This document shows, piece after piece, positions 16,129-24,769 of a stretch of DNA of 64,000 bases. The notes beneath the pieces are model-generated. The model saw only the letters and a program-made list of their open reading frames with translations, did no database searches and had not been told where the DNA came from. The translations under genes and the position numbers were made by a program. Positions within the stretch are counted from its first letter, which is position 1; each line of letters begins with the position of its first letter. The DNA is from Scleromatobacter sp039920745 (GTDB lineage Bacteria > Pseudomonadota > Gammaproteobacteria > Burkholderiales > Burkholderiaceae_C). Location: assembly GCA_039920745.1 (NCBI GenBank), contig JBDSDD010000037.1, positions 124,001 to 188,000 of the forward strand. The letters are read 5' to 3'.

Positions 16129-16778
16129 TGGAAGGGTTGTCCGGCTTCTGGGGCCAGAGCGATTTCATCAGTCGCACGGTAGGGCTGCTGCTGCTCGCGA
16201 TGTCGGTCAGCAGCTGGGTGATCATCCTCTGGAAGGGGTGGGGCCTGCGCCGCGTCGCGAGCGACATCCAGCGCGGCGTCGCCGCCTTCTGGAGCGCAGC
16301 CGACGTGGCCGAAGGCCGCGCCCGGCTGGTCGCCACCGATCGCGAAGACGTGCTGCTGCCGCTGATCGATGCCGCGTTGCGCCAGCCAGCCGTCGGCACC
16401 CTCGAGACCCAGCCCGCGCTCGCCTCGCAGCTCACGCGCCGACTGCGCGATGCGCTGCACGCCGGGCTGGCGCAGCTGCAGTTCGGGCAAGTCGTGCTGG
16501 CGTCCACCGGCGCCACCGCGCCTTTCATCGGCCTGTTCGGCACCGTGTGGGGCATCTTCCACGCGCTCGGCAACATGGCCGAGGGCAACGGCGTCACCAT
16601 CGACAAGATTGCCGGCCCGGTCGGCGAGGCGCTGATCTTCACCGCCGCCGGACTCGCTGTCGCGATCCCCGCCGTGCTGGCGTACAACATCTTCGGCAAG
16701 CGCGTCGCCGCCTGCGAAGCCGAGCTCGAAGGCTTCGCGCACGACCTGCGCGAGATGCAACTGGACGCGAAGCGTTGA
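16128..16778 (+). CDS. exbB: MotA/TolQ/ExbB proton channel family protein
   Basis: A 216-residue inner-membrane protein with three transmembrane helices: about 15-35, 115-140 (GQVVLASTGATAPFIGLFGTVWGIFHAL) and 155-180 (GPVGEALIFTAAGLAVAIPAVLAYNIFG). This is the ExbB/TolQ pattern for a proton channel that powers TonB or Tol machinery with an ExbD/TolR partner. The exbD gene follows 115 bp downstream, separated by an inverted repeat copy. No tonB gene lies next to it. The ATG overlaps the dapB stop. Confidence 0.88.
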   Translation: MEGLSGFWGQSDFISRTVGLLLLAMSVSSWVIILWKGWGLRRVASDIQRGVAAFWSAADVAEGRARLVATDREDVLLPLIDAALRQPAVGTLETQPALASQLTRRLRDALHAGLAQLQFGQVVLASTGATAPFIGLFGTVWGIFHALGNMAEGNGVTIDKIAGPVGEALIFTAAGLAVAIPAVLAYNIFGKRVAACEAELEGFAHDLREMQLDAKR

Positions 16779-16789
16779 CCCGCGTGCTC

Positions 16790-16851
16790 GCTCCGGTCGT
16801 CGGCCCCCGCGGGGGAGCTCGATTTGGCTCGGATCTGATCCTCGCTTCCCG
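16790..16851 (-). repeat. Interspersed GC-rich repeat, inverted divergent copy between exbB and exbD
   Basis: On the minus strand it reads GGGAAGCGAGGATCAGATCC, then GAGCTCCCCCGCGGGGGCC. The family is recognisable, but the middle differs and the core palindrome is CCCCCGCGGGGG. It splits an operon pair. Confidence 0.75.
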
Positions 16852-16893
16852 AGTCCTTGATTTGATTGGTGCGCTGCGCGCAAACTAGCTGTC

Positions 16894-17310
16894 ATGGCAT
16901 TTGGTCGCCTCGAACGAAGCCCCACGTCGCAGCCGATGAGCGACATCAACATGACGCCGCTGATCGACGTGATGCTGGTGCTGCTGGTGATCTTCATGAT
17001 CGCCGCGCCGCTGATGACGTCCAGCCTGAAGATGGACCTGCCCAAGGTCACCGCCGCCAAGAACAACGACGGCGGCGCCACGCTGGCGCTCGGCATCACG
17101 GCCGACGGCAAGTTCCACGTGGGGGACGAGGCGGTCACGCACGACGACCTCGTGCGCACGCTCAAGCAGACTGCCAAACGCCAGCCGCAGCCCGACGTCC
17201 TGCTGCGCGCCGACCAGAGCGTGCCGTACGGCCGCGTGGCCGAGCTGATCGGACTGATCCAGGACGCCGGCCTCACGCACATCGGCTTCATCGCTCAGCC
17301 GGCGAAGTAA
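16894..17310 (+). CDS. exbD: ExbD/TolR family biopolymer transport protein
   Basis: A 138-residue protein with one N-terminal transmembrane helix (about 22-42), preceded by the family signature SDINMTPLIDVMLVLLVIFMI. Asp25 is the conserved protonatable residue. The rest is a small periplasmic domain ending GLIQDAGLTHIGFIAQPAK. It pairs with the upstream ExbB-like channel subunit. The intervening repeat may change relative expression. The ATG at 16894 is the only start that leaves the signature intact. Confidence 0.88.
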   Translation: MAFGRLERSPTSQPMSDINMTPLIDVMLVLLVIFMIAAPLMTSSLKMDLPKVTAAKNNDGGATLALGITADGKFHVGDEAVTHDDLVRTLKQTAKRQPQPDVLLRADQSVPYGRVAELIGLIQDAGLTHIGFIAQPAK

Positions 17311-17435
17311 CCGGTACCACACCTCGACGACCGAGGCACGCGCTCGACGCGGCCAAGGAGCGCAGCGGCAACCGTGTCGTGGCGGCCCACGCGCCTACGC
17401 GCGAGCCCGCATGGCGCGCGCTCAGCGCGACGCCG

Positions 17436-18281
17436 TCACTGCCGCCATTCGCGCCACAGGCGTTGCTGGTCGTCGGTCGAATAGACGCGCCCGTCCCACT
17501 TGAGCACGGTGCGGATCGCCGGCCGCTCGTCGGCGTGGCCGTCGTCGCGCGACGCCGAGCCGGTGACGACCAGGTCGCGATAGCCGCGCGTGGACGTCGT
17601 CGCCAGGGCCAGCGTGGCGCTGAAGTTCTCGGTGATCGTCAGGTCAGGCGCGGCGCTGGACGTGCAGGCCGACTTGCCGCGCTGGATCAGGTTCCACTCC
17701 GACATCGGCAGGTCCTGCAGCACCGGGCGGATGAAGCGGCCCTGGCTCACGAACAGGCTGCGGCGCGCGCCGGAGCCCCCCGCCGCACAGCCGCGCGGCA
17801 GGCCCGTGGTGACGTCGAGTCCGAAGGCGCGTACGCCCGGCGCGAGGTCGTAGGCAGCGGTGTCCAGCCACAGGCTGCCGGAGACGATGCGCACGTTCGG
17901 GTCGCTGTCCAGGTTGCCCTTGAAAGTGGCGCCCACCTGGCCAGTGCTCGAGTCGAGGGCGGCGATCACCAGCATCAGGTCGTCCTGGTGACCCGAGCGG
18001 TAAGCCACGGCGACGAGGCGCGCGTGGAATGCCGGCGCCGCGCGGCAGGCCGAGGCGGCCACCATCGCGTTGGCGTCGGGCGACTGGCCCAGCGTCGGCT
18101 CCTTGAAGTTGGTCACCGCGACGAAGCGGCCGATCGCGGCCAGCGTGCGCGGATCGCACAGCTGCTCCACCTGGGCGCCGACATTCTGCTCGTGGTCCGA
18201 CGCCGCCAGGCAGCCGCTGGCGGCCAGGGCCGATGCCACGATGCAGGCCGCGCGCACGGCCAGGTTCCCCAACGACTGCAT
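17436..18281 (-). CDS. Exported hypothetical lipoprotein, tandem paralog A
   Basis: A 281-residue protein I do not recognise. The N-terminus is a signal sequence (AACIVASALAASGC), possibly lipidated at the Cys. The mature part has a run of short beta-strand-like segments and the block GSLWLDTAAYDLAPGVRAFGLDVTTG; it ends in LWREWRQ. The neighbouring gene 18408-19205 shares this plan and the block GSLRLDTAAYVLAPGVRAFGLDIFS, so the two are tandem duplicates. No enzyme motif is visible. ATG 18281 is chosen because it opens directly into the signal peptide; an upstream in-frame start adds an Arg-rich stretch. Confidence 0.6.
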   Translation of the reverse strand: MQSLGNLAVRAACIVASALAASGCLAASDHEQNVGAQVEQLCDPRTLAAIGRFVAVTNFKEPTLGQSPDANAMVAASACRAAPAFHARLVAVAYRSGHQDDLMLVIAALDSSTGQVGATFKGNLDSDPNVRIVSGSLWLDTAAYDLAPGVRAFGLDVTTGLPRGCAAGGSGARRSLFVSQGRFIRPVLQDLPMSEWNLIQRGKSACTSSAAPDLTITENFSATLALATTSTRGYRDLVVTGSASRDDGHADERPAIRTVLKWDGRVYSTDDQQRLWREWRQ

Positions 18282-18407
18282 GTTCTCCACTCCCGCCGTC
18301 CGGCTCGGGCCTCGACGTCGGGCCCGTCTCACCGTCGAGGCGCGATCATCGCGTGACGGGGCCCTGCTCGTCCATGGTGGCGCGGTAACGATTCGTGATG
18401 CCGACCG

Positions 18408-19205
18408 TCACTGGCGCCACCGGTCGTAGGCCTTGACGAACGTCACCAGCGGGTAGGCGTCGCCGTCGTAAGGCACGCTCACGTGCAGCGGCGTGCGGCC
18501 GGGGAGGTGATCGCTGCGGCGGGACGTCGCGGTGATCGCCAGGTCCCGCCAGCCTCCCTTGCCGGCTGTGCCGAGCGCGATCGTCACGGTGTAGTCCTCT
18601 ACGATCGCCGTCTCGGCTTCCCGCTGGTCGCTGACGCAGCGCGGCTGGTTGCCGCGCAAGTAGCGGGACTGGCTGAAGTTCAGGCCCGCCACGACCGGAC
18701 GCAGGGTCTTGCCGTCGCGCACATAGAGCGAGCGTGTCGGTCCCGGACTGCCCTCCCCGCAACTTCGGTCGTTGCTGAAGATGTCCAGGCCGAACGCCCG
18801 CACGCCGGGCGCCAGGACGTAGGCAGCGGTGTCCAGGCGCAGGCTGCCGTTGTTGACCTGCGTCACGGCATCCTCGTCGATTTCGTCCCGGAACGAGGCG
18901 CTGATCGTCTGCGCCGACTCGTCGGCGATGGCGACCACCAGGGCCTTCGACTCCTCCTTGTCGCCTTTCCAGGCCACAGCGGCAATCGTCAGGCGCGGAT
19001 CGCTGGGCATGGGCTTGCAGGCGGAGGCGACGATCACGCCATCCGGGTCGGTGCCGAAGTCCGCCGGGCCAGGGGCGAAGTGCGCGACGTGAAGCTGCTG
19101 GTTCAGCATGGCCAGCACCGGGGCGCCGCAGTCGTGGCTCGCGCCAGCGTGCACCGCATGCGCGATGGCCAGAAGGGGAAAGACGAAGAGCGGACGAAGT
19201 TTCAT
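18408..19205 (-). CDS. Exported hypothetical protein, tandem paralog B
   Basis: A 265-residue protein with a cleavable signal peptide (MKLRPLFVFPLLAIAHAVHAGA). It is paralogous to the next gene on the same strand: shared landmarks are VASACKPMPSDPRL versus AASACRAAPAFHARL, the LDTAAY.LAPGVRAFGLD block, and a terminal DRWRQ versus REWRQ. It has several Cys that could pair in the periplasm. The function is unknown. Paralog A follows it 126 bp downstream, so the pair could be one transcript. Its start lies 78 bp from the divergent leuS start. Confidence 0.65.
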   Translation of the reverse strand: MKLRPLFVFPLLAIAHAVHAGASHDCGAPVLAMLNQQLHVAHFAPGPADFGTDPDGVIVASACKPMPSDPRLTIAAVAWKGDKEESKALVVAIADESAQTISASFRDEIDEDAVTQVNNGSLRLDTAAYVLAPGVRAFGLDIFSNDRSCGEGSPGPTRSLYVRDGKTLRPVVAGLNFSQSRYLRGNQPRCVSDQREAETAIVEDYTVTIALGTAGKGGWRDLAITATSRRSDHLPGRTPLHVSVPYDGDAYPLVTFVKAYDRWRQ

Positions 19206-19271
19206 GGGCCAGGCGCAGCGACAGATGAGGCAATGTAGCGCCCTCGCGGGGCGTCCGACACCCGCCCCTCC

Positions 19272-19277
19272 TACAAT
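19272..19277 (+). promoter_or_regulatory. -10 element TACAAT just before leuS
   Basis: TACAAT ends 6 nt before the leuS ATG (19284), predicting a transcript that starts at or next to the start codon, that is, leaderless. The -35 at 17 bp is weak. Confidence 0.45.
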
Positions 19278-19283
19278 CGGGGG

Positions 19284-21959
19284 ATGAACGAAAAGTACGT
19301 CCCCTCCGAGGTCGAAGCCGCCGCCCAGGCGCATTGGCAAGCCGTCGACGCCTACCGCGTGAACGAAGACGAGCCTGGAACCAAGCGCCGCGAGAAGTTC
19401 TACGCCTGCTCGATGCTGCCCTACCCCAGCGGCAAGCTGCACATGGGCCACGTGCGCAACTACACGATCAACGACATGCTCGCGCGCCAGCTGCGCATGA
19501 AGGGCATGAACGTGCTGATGCCCATGGGCTGGGACGCGTTCGGCCTGCCCGCCGAGAACGCGGCCATCAAGAACAAGGTGCCGCCGGCCAAGTGGACCTA
19601 CGACAACATCGCGCACATGAAGGTGCAGATGCAGGCGATGGGTTTGGCGATCGACTGGTCGCGCGAGGTCGCCACCTGCGACCCGACGTACTACAAGTGG
19701 AACCAGTGGCTGTTTCTGAAGATGCTGGAGGCGGGCATCTGCGAGCGCCGCACCCAGATCGTCAACTGGGATCCGGTGGACATGACCGTGCTCGCCAACG
19801 AGCAGGTGATCGACGGCCACGGCTGGCGCTCGGGCGCCGCGGTGGAAAAGCGCGAGATCCCGGGTTACTACCTCAACATCACCCAGTACGCCGACGAGTT
19901 GCTGTCGGCCGTCACCGATCCGAGCGACCCGGAGTACCTCTCGGGCTGGCCGGAGCGCGTGCGCCTGATGCAGGAGAACTGGATCGGCAAGAGCGAGGGC
20001 GTGCGTTTCGCATTCCCGCACGCCATCCATGACGACACCGGTGCGCCGATCGGCGACGGCAAGCTGTACGTGTTCACCACGCGCGCCGACACCATCATGG
20101 GCGTCACCTTCTGCGCCGTCGCGCCCGAGCACCCGCTCGCCACGCACGCTGCCAGGGGCAACCCGACGCTGGCCGCGTTCATCGAGGCAGCCAAGGCCGG
20201 CGGCACCACCGAGGCCGAGCTCGCCACCAAGGAAAAGGAAGGCCTGCCCACCGGGCTGACGGTCATCCACCCGCTGACCGGCGCGCAGGTGCCGGTGTGG
20301 GTCGGCAACTACGTGCTGATGAGCTACGGCGACGGCGCCGTCATGGGCGTGCCCGCGCACGATGAACGCGACTTCGCGTTCGCCCGCAAGTACGGGCTGG
20401 CCATCAAGCAGGTCGTCAGCGTCCCTGGCGAGACCTTCTCCACCGACACCTGGGCCGAGTGGTACGGCGACAAGCAGCGCGGCGTCTGCATCGAGTCGGG
20501 CGTGCTCGACGGCTTCGGCATGAAAGACGCCGTCGCGCGCGTGGCCGACCTGGTCGGCGCCGCCGGCCTGGGCGAGAAGAAGACCACCTGGCGCCTGCGC
20601 GACTGGGGCGTCAGCCGCCAGCGCTACTGGGGCACGCCGATCCCGATCATCCATTGCGGCACCGACGAGAACCCCGGCTGCGGCGTGGTGCCCGTGCCCG
20701 AGAAGGACCTCCCGGTCGTGCTGCCGGTCGACCTGATCCCGGACGGCTCCGGCAACCCGCTGAACAAGCACGCCGGCTTCCTGAACGTGGGCTGCCCCAA
20801 GTGCGGCAAGGCCGCGCGCCGCGAGACGGACACGATGGACACCTTCGTCGATTCGTCGTGGTACTTCATGCGCTACTGCGATCCGACCAACACCGAGCAG
20901 ATGGTGGGCGCCGGCACCGACTACTGGATGCCGATGGACCAGTACATCGGCGGCATCGAGCACGCGATCCTGCACTTGCTGTACGCGCGCTTCTGGACCA
21001 AGGTGATGCGCGACCTCAAGCTGATCAAGTTCAGCGAGCCGTTCAAGAACCTGCTGACGCAAGGCATGGTGCTCAAGGGCGCGTACTTCCAGAAGCCGGC
21101 CGACGCGGGCAAGAACTACTTCTGGGAGCAGGACGTCGAGCCGGTGCTCAACGACAAGGGCGTCGTCCAGGGCTACAAGCTCAAGGCGGACGGCACGCCG
21201 GTCGAGTACGAGATGACGACGATGTCGAAGTCGAAGAACAACGGCGTCGACCCTCAGGCCCTGATCGACCGCTACGGCGCCGACACCGCCCGCCTGTTCG
21301 TGATGTTCGCGTCGCCGCCCGAGCAGACGCTGGAATGGAACGACTCCGGCGTCGAAGGCGCGCACCGCTTCCTCAAGCGCGTGTGGGCCTTCGGCGCAAA
21401 GAACGCCGAGCTGCTCAAGGGCGCCGCGAACGCCATCGGCGGCCTGGCGCTGGGCGCGCCCGCCAAGGCGCTGCGCCGCGAGGTGCACGTGCTGCTCAAG
21501 CAGGTCACGTACGACTACGAGCGCATGCAGTACAACACCGTCGTCTCCGGCGCGATGAAGCTGTTGAACGCGCTCGAAGGCTTCGCGCTGGACGGCAGCG
21601 CCGGCACGGCCGCGGTGCTGCGCGAGGGCTTTTCCGTGCTGCTGCGCACGCTGTACCCGGCCTGCCCGCACATCACGCAAGGGCTGTGGACGGATCTCGG
21701 CTACGCCGCGACGGGCAAGCAGTTGCTCGACGCCGGCTGGCCCGCCGTCGACGAAGCCGCGCTGGTGCGCGACGAGATCGAGCTGGTGCTGCAGGTGCTC
21801 GGCAAGACGCGCGGCAGCGTGCGCGTGCCCGCGTCGGCCGACAAGGCTGGCATCGAGGCCGCGGCGCTGGCCTCGCCCGAGGCCCAGCGCTGGATGGAAG
21901 GCAAGCCGGCGAAGAAGGTCATTGTCGTGCCCGGCCGTCTCGTCAACATCGTCGTCTGA
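19284..21959 (+). CDS. leuS: Leucyl-tRNA synthetase
   Basis: An 891-residue class I aminoacyl-tRNA synthetase. The HIGH motif is HMGH at 53-56 (PYPSGKLHMGHVRNY) and the KMSKS loop is TMSKSKNNG near residue 646. Between them lies the CP1 editing domain (TRADTIMGVTFCAVAPEHPLA), which removes mischarged amino acids, and a zinc-binding-like Cys pair (CPKC). The C-terminus ends in the expected VPGRLVNIVV. Length is slightly above the common 860-880 because of insertions in the catalytic core. It is followed with a TGATG overlap by lptE and then holA, a conserved order in Proteobacteria. Confidence 0.97.
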   Translation: MNEKYVPSEVEAAAQAHWQAVDAYRVNEDEPGTKRREKFYACSMLPYPSGKLHMGHVRNYTINDMLARQLRMKGMNVLMPMGWDAFGLPAENAAIKNKVPPAKWTYDNIAHMKVQMQAMGLAIDWSREVATCDPTYYKWNQWLFLKMLEAGICERRTQIVNWDPVDMTVLANEQVIDGHGWRSGAAVEKREIPGYYLNITQYADELLSAVTDPSDPEYLSGWPERVRLMQENWIGKSEGVRFAFPHAIHDDTGAPIGDGKLYVFTTRADTIMGVTFCAVAPEHPLATHAARGNPTLAAFIEAAKAGGTTEAELATKEKEGLPTGLTVIHPLTGAQVPVWVGNYVLMSYGDGAVMGVPAHDERDFAFARKYGLAIKQVVSVPGETFSTDTWAEWYGDKQRGVCIESGVLDGFGMKDAVARVADLVGAAGLGEKKTTWRLRDWGVSRQRYWGTPIPIIHCGTDENPGCGVVPVPEKDLPVVLPVDLIPDGSGNPLNKHAGFLNVGCPKCGKAARRETDTMDTFVDSSWYFMRYCDPTNTEQMVGAGTDYWMPMDQYIGGIEHAILHLLYARFWTKVMRDLKLIKFSEPFKNLLTQGMVLKGAYFQKPADAGKNYFWEQDVEPVLNDKGVVQGYKLKADGTPVEYEMTTMSKSKNNGVDPQALIDRYGADTARLFVMFASPPEQTLEWNDSGVEGAHRFLKRVWAFGAKNAELLKGAANAIGGLALGAPAKALRREVHVLLKQVTYDYERMQYNTVVSGAMKLLNALEGFALDGSAGTAAVLREGFSVLLRTLYPACPHITQGLWTDLGYAATGKQLLDAGWPAVDEAALVRDEIELVLQVLGKTRGSVRVPASADKAGIEAAALASPEAQRWMEGKPAKKVIVVPGRLVNIVV

Positions 21960-22570
21960 TGCGCCACCGCCGCCTCGCCCTCGCCACGCTGGCCGTGGCC
22001 GCAGCCGCCTCGCTGGCGGCCTGCGGCTTCCACCGGCGCATCGCGCAGCCGCTGAACTACGAACGCATCGCGCTGTCCGGCTTCGCCGACCGCTCGACGA
22101 TGGCCGACGAGATCCGCCGCGCGCTGCCGGAGACCGCGCACATCGTGCCCAGCGTGCTCGAATCGCAGGTGGTCATCGAGGCCGTCGAGGAGACGCAGAA
22201 GACCACCGTCGAGGCGTCGACCGCGTTCGGCCAGGTGCGCGAGCTCGAGCTGCACGTCAAGCTGCGCTACCGCGTGCTCGACCCGAACGGCACCGAGCTG
22301 CTGCCGCTGGCCGACGTCGAACGCTTTCGAGACCTGACCTACGACGAGAAGAACGCGCTCGCCAAGGACACCGAGTTGAAGTCGCTGTACCGCGACATGC
22401 AGTCCGACATGGCCTACCAGCTGATCCGCGTGCTGTCGGCCGTCGGCAAGCCCACGGGCCCGGCGGCGCAGGTGCAGGCCGCGCGTGCGGCCTCGGCGGC
22501 AGTCGCGGCCTCGGGCGCGGCGCCGGTCTCGGCCGTCGACTGGGCCGCCTCGCAGGCTGCGGGCCGCTGA
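21959..22570 (+). CDS. lptE: LPS-assembly lipoprotein LptE
   Basis: A 203-residue lipoprotein with lipobox LAAC (Cys22). The mature start CGFHRR...LNYERIALSGF and the central ELELHVKLRYRVLDPNG fit LptE (RlpB), which plugs the LptD barrel and inserts lipopolysaccharide into the outer leaflet. Its partner LptD is encoded at 34945-37458 in this window. The C-terminal 40 residues are Ala-rich. The ATG overlaps the leuS stop, and holA starts 11 nt after the stop. Confidence 0.9.
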   Translation: MRHRRLALATLAVAAAASLAACGFHRRIAQPLNYERIALSGFADRSTMADEIRRALPETAHIVPSVLESQVVIEAVEETQKTTVEASTAFGQVRELELHVKLRYRVLDPNGTELLPLADVERFRDLTYDEKNALAKDTELKSLYRDMQSDMAYQLIRVLSAVGKPTGPAAQVQAARAASAAVAASGAAPVSAVDWAASQAAGR

Positions 22571-22581
22571 AGCGAGACGCG

Positions 22582-23658
22582 ATGCAGGTCCGCCCCGAAC
22601 AACTCGCCGACCACCTGGCGCGCGGCCTGCGCGATGTCTATGTCGTGCACGGCGACGAGCCGCTGCGCGCGCAGGAAGCCGCCGACGCCATCCGCGCCGC
22701 GGTGCGCGCGGGCGGCGTCAGTGAACGCAAGGTTTTCGTCGTCAGCGGCGCGCACTTCGACTGGAGCGGCGTGCTCGGCGCGTCGCAGTCGATGGGGCTG
22801 TTCGCTGACCAGCAACTGATCGAGATCCGCATTCCGTCGGGCAAGCCCGGCAAGGACGGCAGCGAAGCGTTGCAGCAGCTTAGCCAGGAGGCCGGGCCGG
22901 ACAGCCGCCTGCTCGTGCACCTGCCCAAGCTCGACTGGCAGCAGCAGAAAGCCGCCTGGTTCGGCGCGCTGGACGGCGCCGGCGTCAGCATCGCGGCCGA
23001 CCCCGTCGAACGCAACGCGCTGCCCGCCTGGCTGGCCAAGCGCTTCGCGCTGCAAGGCCAGCGCGTCGAGGCTGGCGCCACCGGCGAGGCCACGCTGGCC
23101 TTCATGGCCGACCGGGTTGAAGGCAACCTGCTGGCCGCGCACCAGGAGATCCAGAAGCTGGGCCTGCTCTACCCGCCCGGCGAGCTGACGTTCGCGCAGG
23201 TGGAAGACGCCGTGCTCGACGTCGCCCGACACGACGTCTCGCGCCTGTGCGACGCGGTGATGTCCGTCCAGGTAGCCCGCGCGCTGCGCATGCTCGACGG
23301 CCTGCAGGCCGAGGGCGAGGCTGCGGTGCTCGTGCACTACAAGCTGTCCGACGACATCCGCGCGATGAAGCGTGTCCAGGACGCGATGGCCGACGGCAAG
23401 CCGCTGCCCATGGCCCTGACCGAGGCGCGCGTCTGGGGGGCCCGCCAGCGCCTGTTCGAACGCGCGCTGCCGCGGCTGTCCGGCCCGATGGCCGCGCGCC
23501 TGGTCAGCGCCGCGAGCGAATGCGACGGCGTGCTCAAGGGCCTGCGCCACCCGCAATGGCCCGTCGAACCCTGGGACGCGCTGCGCCGGCTCGTGTTGAT
23601 GATGCTGCAGTCGCTCAAGCCCGAGGGTGCGCAGGCCGGACTCGTCCTGCGCACCTGA
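22582..23658 (+). CDS. holA: DNA polymerase III subunit delta
   Basis: A 358-residue delta subunit of the clamp loader, which opens the beta clamp on DNA. Features include the N-terminal VYVVHGDEPLRAQEAADAIR, the clamp-contact region GASQSMGLFADQQLIEIRIP, and the helical domain FMADRVEGNLLAAHQEIQKLGLLYP. Length is typical (330-360). It closes the leuS-lptE-holA operon. I see no T-rich terminator after it; the convergent gene ends 12 bp away. Confidence 0.94.
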   Translation: MQVRPEQLADHLARGLRDVYVVHGDEPLRAQEAADAIRAAVRAGGVSERKVFVVSGAHFDWSGVLGASQSMGLFADQQLIEIRIPSGKPGKDGSEALQQLSQEAGPDSRLLVHLPKLDWQQQKAAWFGALDGAGVSIAADPVERNALPAWLAKRFALQGQRVEAGATGEATLAFMADRVEGNLLAAHQEIQKLGLLYPPGELTFAQVEDAVLDVARHDVSRLCDAVMSVQVARALRMLDGLQAEGEAAVLVHYKLSDDIRAMKRVQDAMADGKPLPMALTEARVWGARQRLFERALPRLSGPMAARLVSAASECDGVLKGLRHPQWPVEPWDALRRLVLMMLQSLKPEGAQAGLVLRT

Positions 23659-23670
23659 GGCGCACGGCGC

Positions 23671-24120
23671 TCAGAGACCGGCGGACTTCTTCGCGGCCTG
23701 CAGGCTGAGGAAGGCCGTGACGATGTAGTAGAGCGCCAGGGCGTGGATGCCCACCGGCAACCAGTCGCCGAACTTCATGTAGACCAGGGCGTCGCCCACA
23801 TAGACGACCGCGCCCAGGATGAAGGCCCAGGCCTGGCCCTGCTGCGCCTTCAGGCCCACGAGAAAGAATCCACCGACGAGCAGGGCATCGATCCCCAGCG
23901 CGATGCCCGTCGGGAAGGCCGCGTGAGCGAGCAGCGTGAAGGCCAGCCCGACCACGAAGTTGGTGTCTGAATGCGACAGGTTCAGGGCGGCGTTGATGGC
24001 CGAGAAACCGGCGATCCACCAGAACCAGCGCGCGCCGCGGATGAAGCCCGGGGTGGCGTGCGCCAGCTCGGTCAAATTGGCGGGGCCGCGGCGGGATGCG
24101 GCGAGTGTCGAATCGGTCAT
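23671..24120 (-). CDS. Small integral membrane protein, unknown function
   Basis: A 149-residue hydrophobic protein with four likely transmembrane helices: around 33-50 (WFWWIAGFSAINAAL), 56-80, 92-113 (FILGAVVYVGDALVYM) and 120-140. The short N-terminus is polar. I do not recognise a family and see no conserved charged motif suggesting transport. It is divergent from a lipoprotein gene, with a 178-bp gap between them. Confidence 0.6.
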   Translation of the reverse strand: MTDSTLAASRRGPANLTELAHATPGFIRGARWFWWIAGFSAINAALNLSHSDTNFVVGLAFTLLAHAAFPTGIALGIDALLVGGFFLVGLKAQQGQAWAFILGAVVYVGDALVYMKFGDWLPVGIHALALYYIVTAFLSLQAAKKSAGL

Positions 24121-24298
24121 GGAGCTGCTCCCTCGTTGCGGCGCGATGGCCGCGGATGTTGTGTTTGTCGCGACGCTCCCCGCGCCGCCCGGCGACTCTA
24201 CCAACTCCTTCACGCGAATCACTCGGGACATTCCAGGCGCGCCCGGATTCGCCCGGACAATCCGCCGCACCATCCACCCCGACGCTCAGCCCCACTCG

Positions 24299-24769
24299 AT
24301 GATCAACCGCCTGCTCCCCCTCGCCTGCCTGTCCGCCGTGCTGCTCAGCGGCTGCGCCATCCACCAGAACGTGAAGGCCGTCGACACCGTCGGCGACACC
24401 CAGGTCTGCGTGATCAACAACCCCGCCGTCCGCCCCAGCGTGATGGCCGCCTACCTGAAGGTGCTGGGCGAGAAGGGCTACACCGTGCGCCAGCTTCCGG
24501 AGAGCGCCGCTATCACCGATTGCAAGGTCACCTCCACCTACCAGGCCAACTGGCGCTGGGACCTGGCGATGTACATGCACTTCGCGCAGTTCCGCGTGTT
24601 CATCGATGGCAAGGAAAAGGGCGTGGCGACCTACGACGCGACGCACGGCGGCGCCAACATGGCCAAGTTCATCGACGCGGACAAGAAGATCGCCGAGCTG
24701 ATCAACCAGCTGTTCCCGGGCGGCGCTGGCACGCACGCTGTCGCGCCCGGCACGACGGTCGTTCAGTAA
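24299..24769 (+). CDS. Small lipoprotein (Sbal_3080-like family)
   Basis: A 156-residue lipoprotein with signal LLPLACLSAVLLSGC. The mature sequence contains VCVINNPAVRPSVMAAYLKVLGEKGYTVRQLP, then TSTYQANWRWDLAMYMHFAQFRVF. This pattern resembles the Sbal_3080 lipoprotein family, whose function is unknown; the family name is from memory. It probably has a single alpha/beta periplasmic domain. Its stop overlaps the 3' end of the convergent ghrA-like gene by 7 bp. Confidence 0.7.
   Translation: MINRLLPLACLSAVLLSGCAIHQNVKAVDTVGDTQVCVINNPAVRPSVMAAYLKVLGEKGYTVRQLPESAAITDCKVTSTYQANWRWDLAMYMHFAQFRVFIDGKEKGVATYDATHGGANMAKFIDADKKIAELINQLFPGGAGTHAVAPGTTVVQ

Noticed and set aside
16128..17310. exbB/exbD as motor of the apbE operon machine
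   Set aside because: They lie 34 kb away next to dapB. A link is possible but nothing in the sequence supports it.
24210..24298. Short inverted repeat (GGATT...AATCC) upstream of the small lipoprotein as an operator
   Set aside because: Only five base pairs per arm, not repeated elsewhere in the window; expected by chance.
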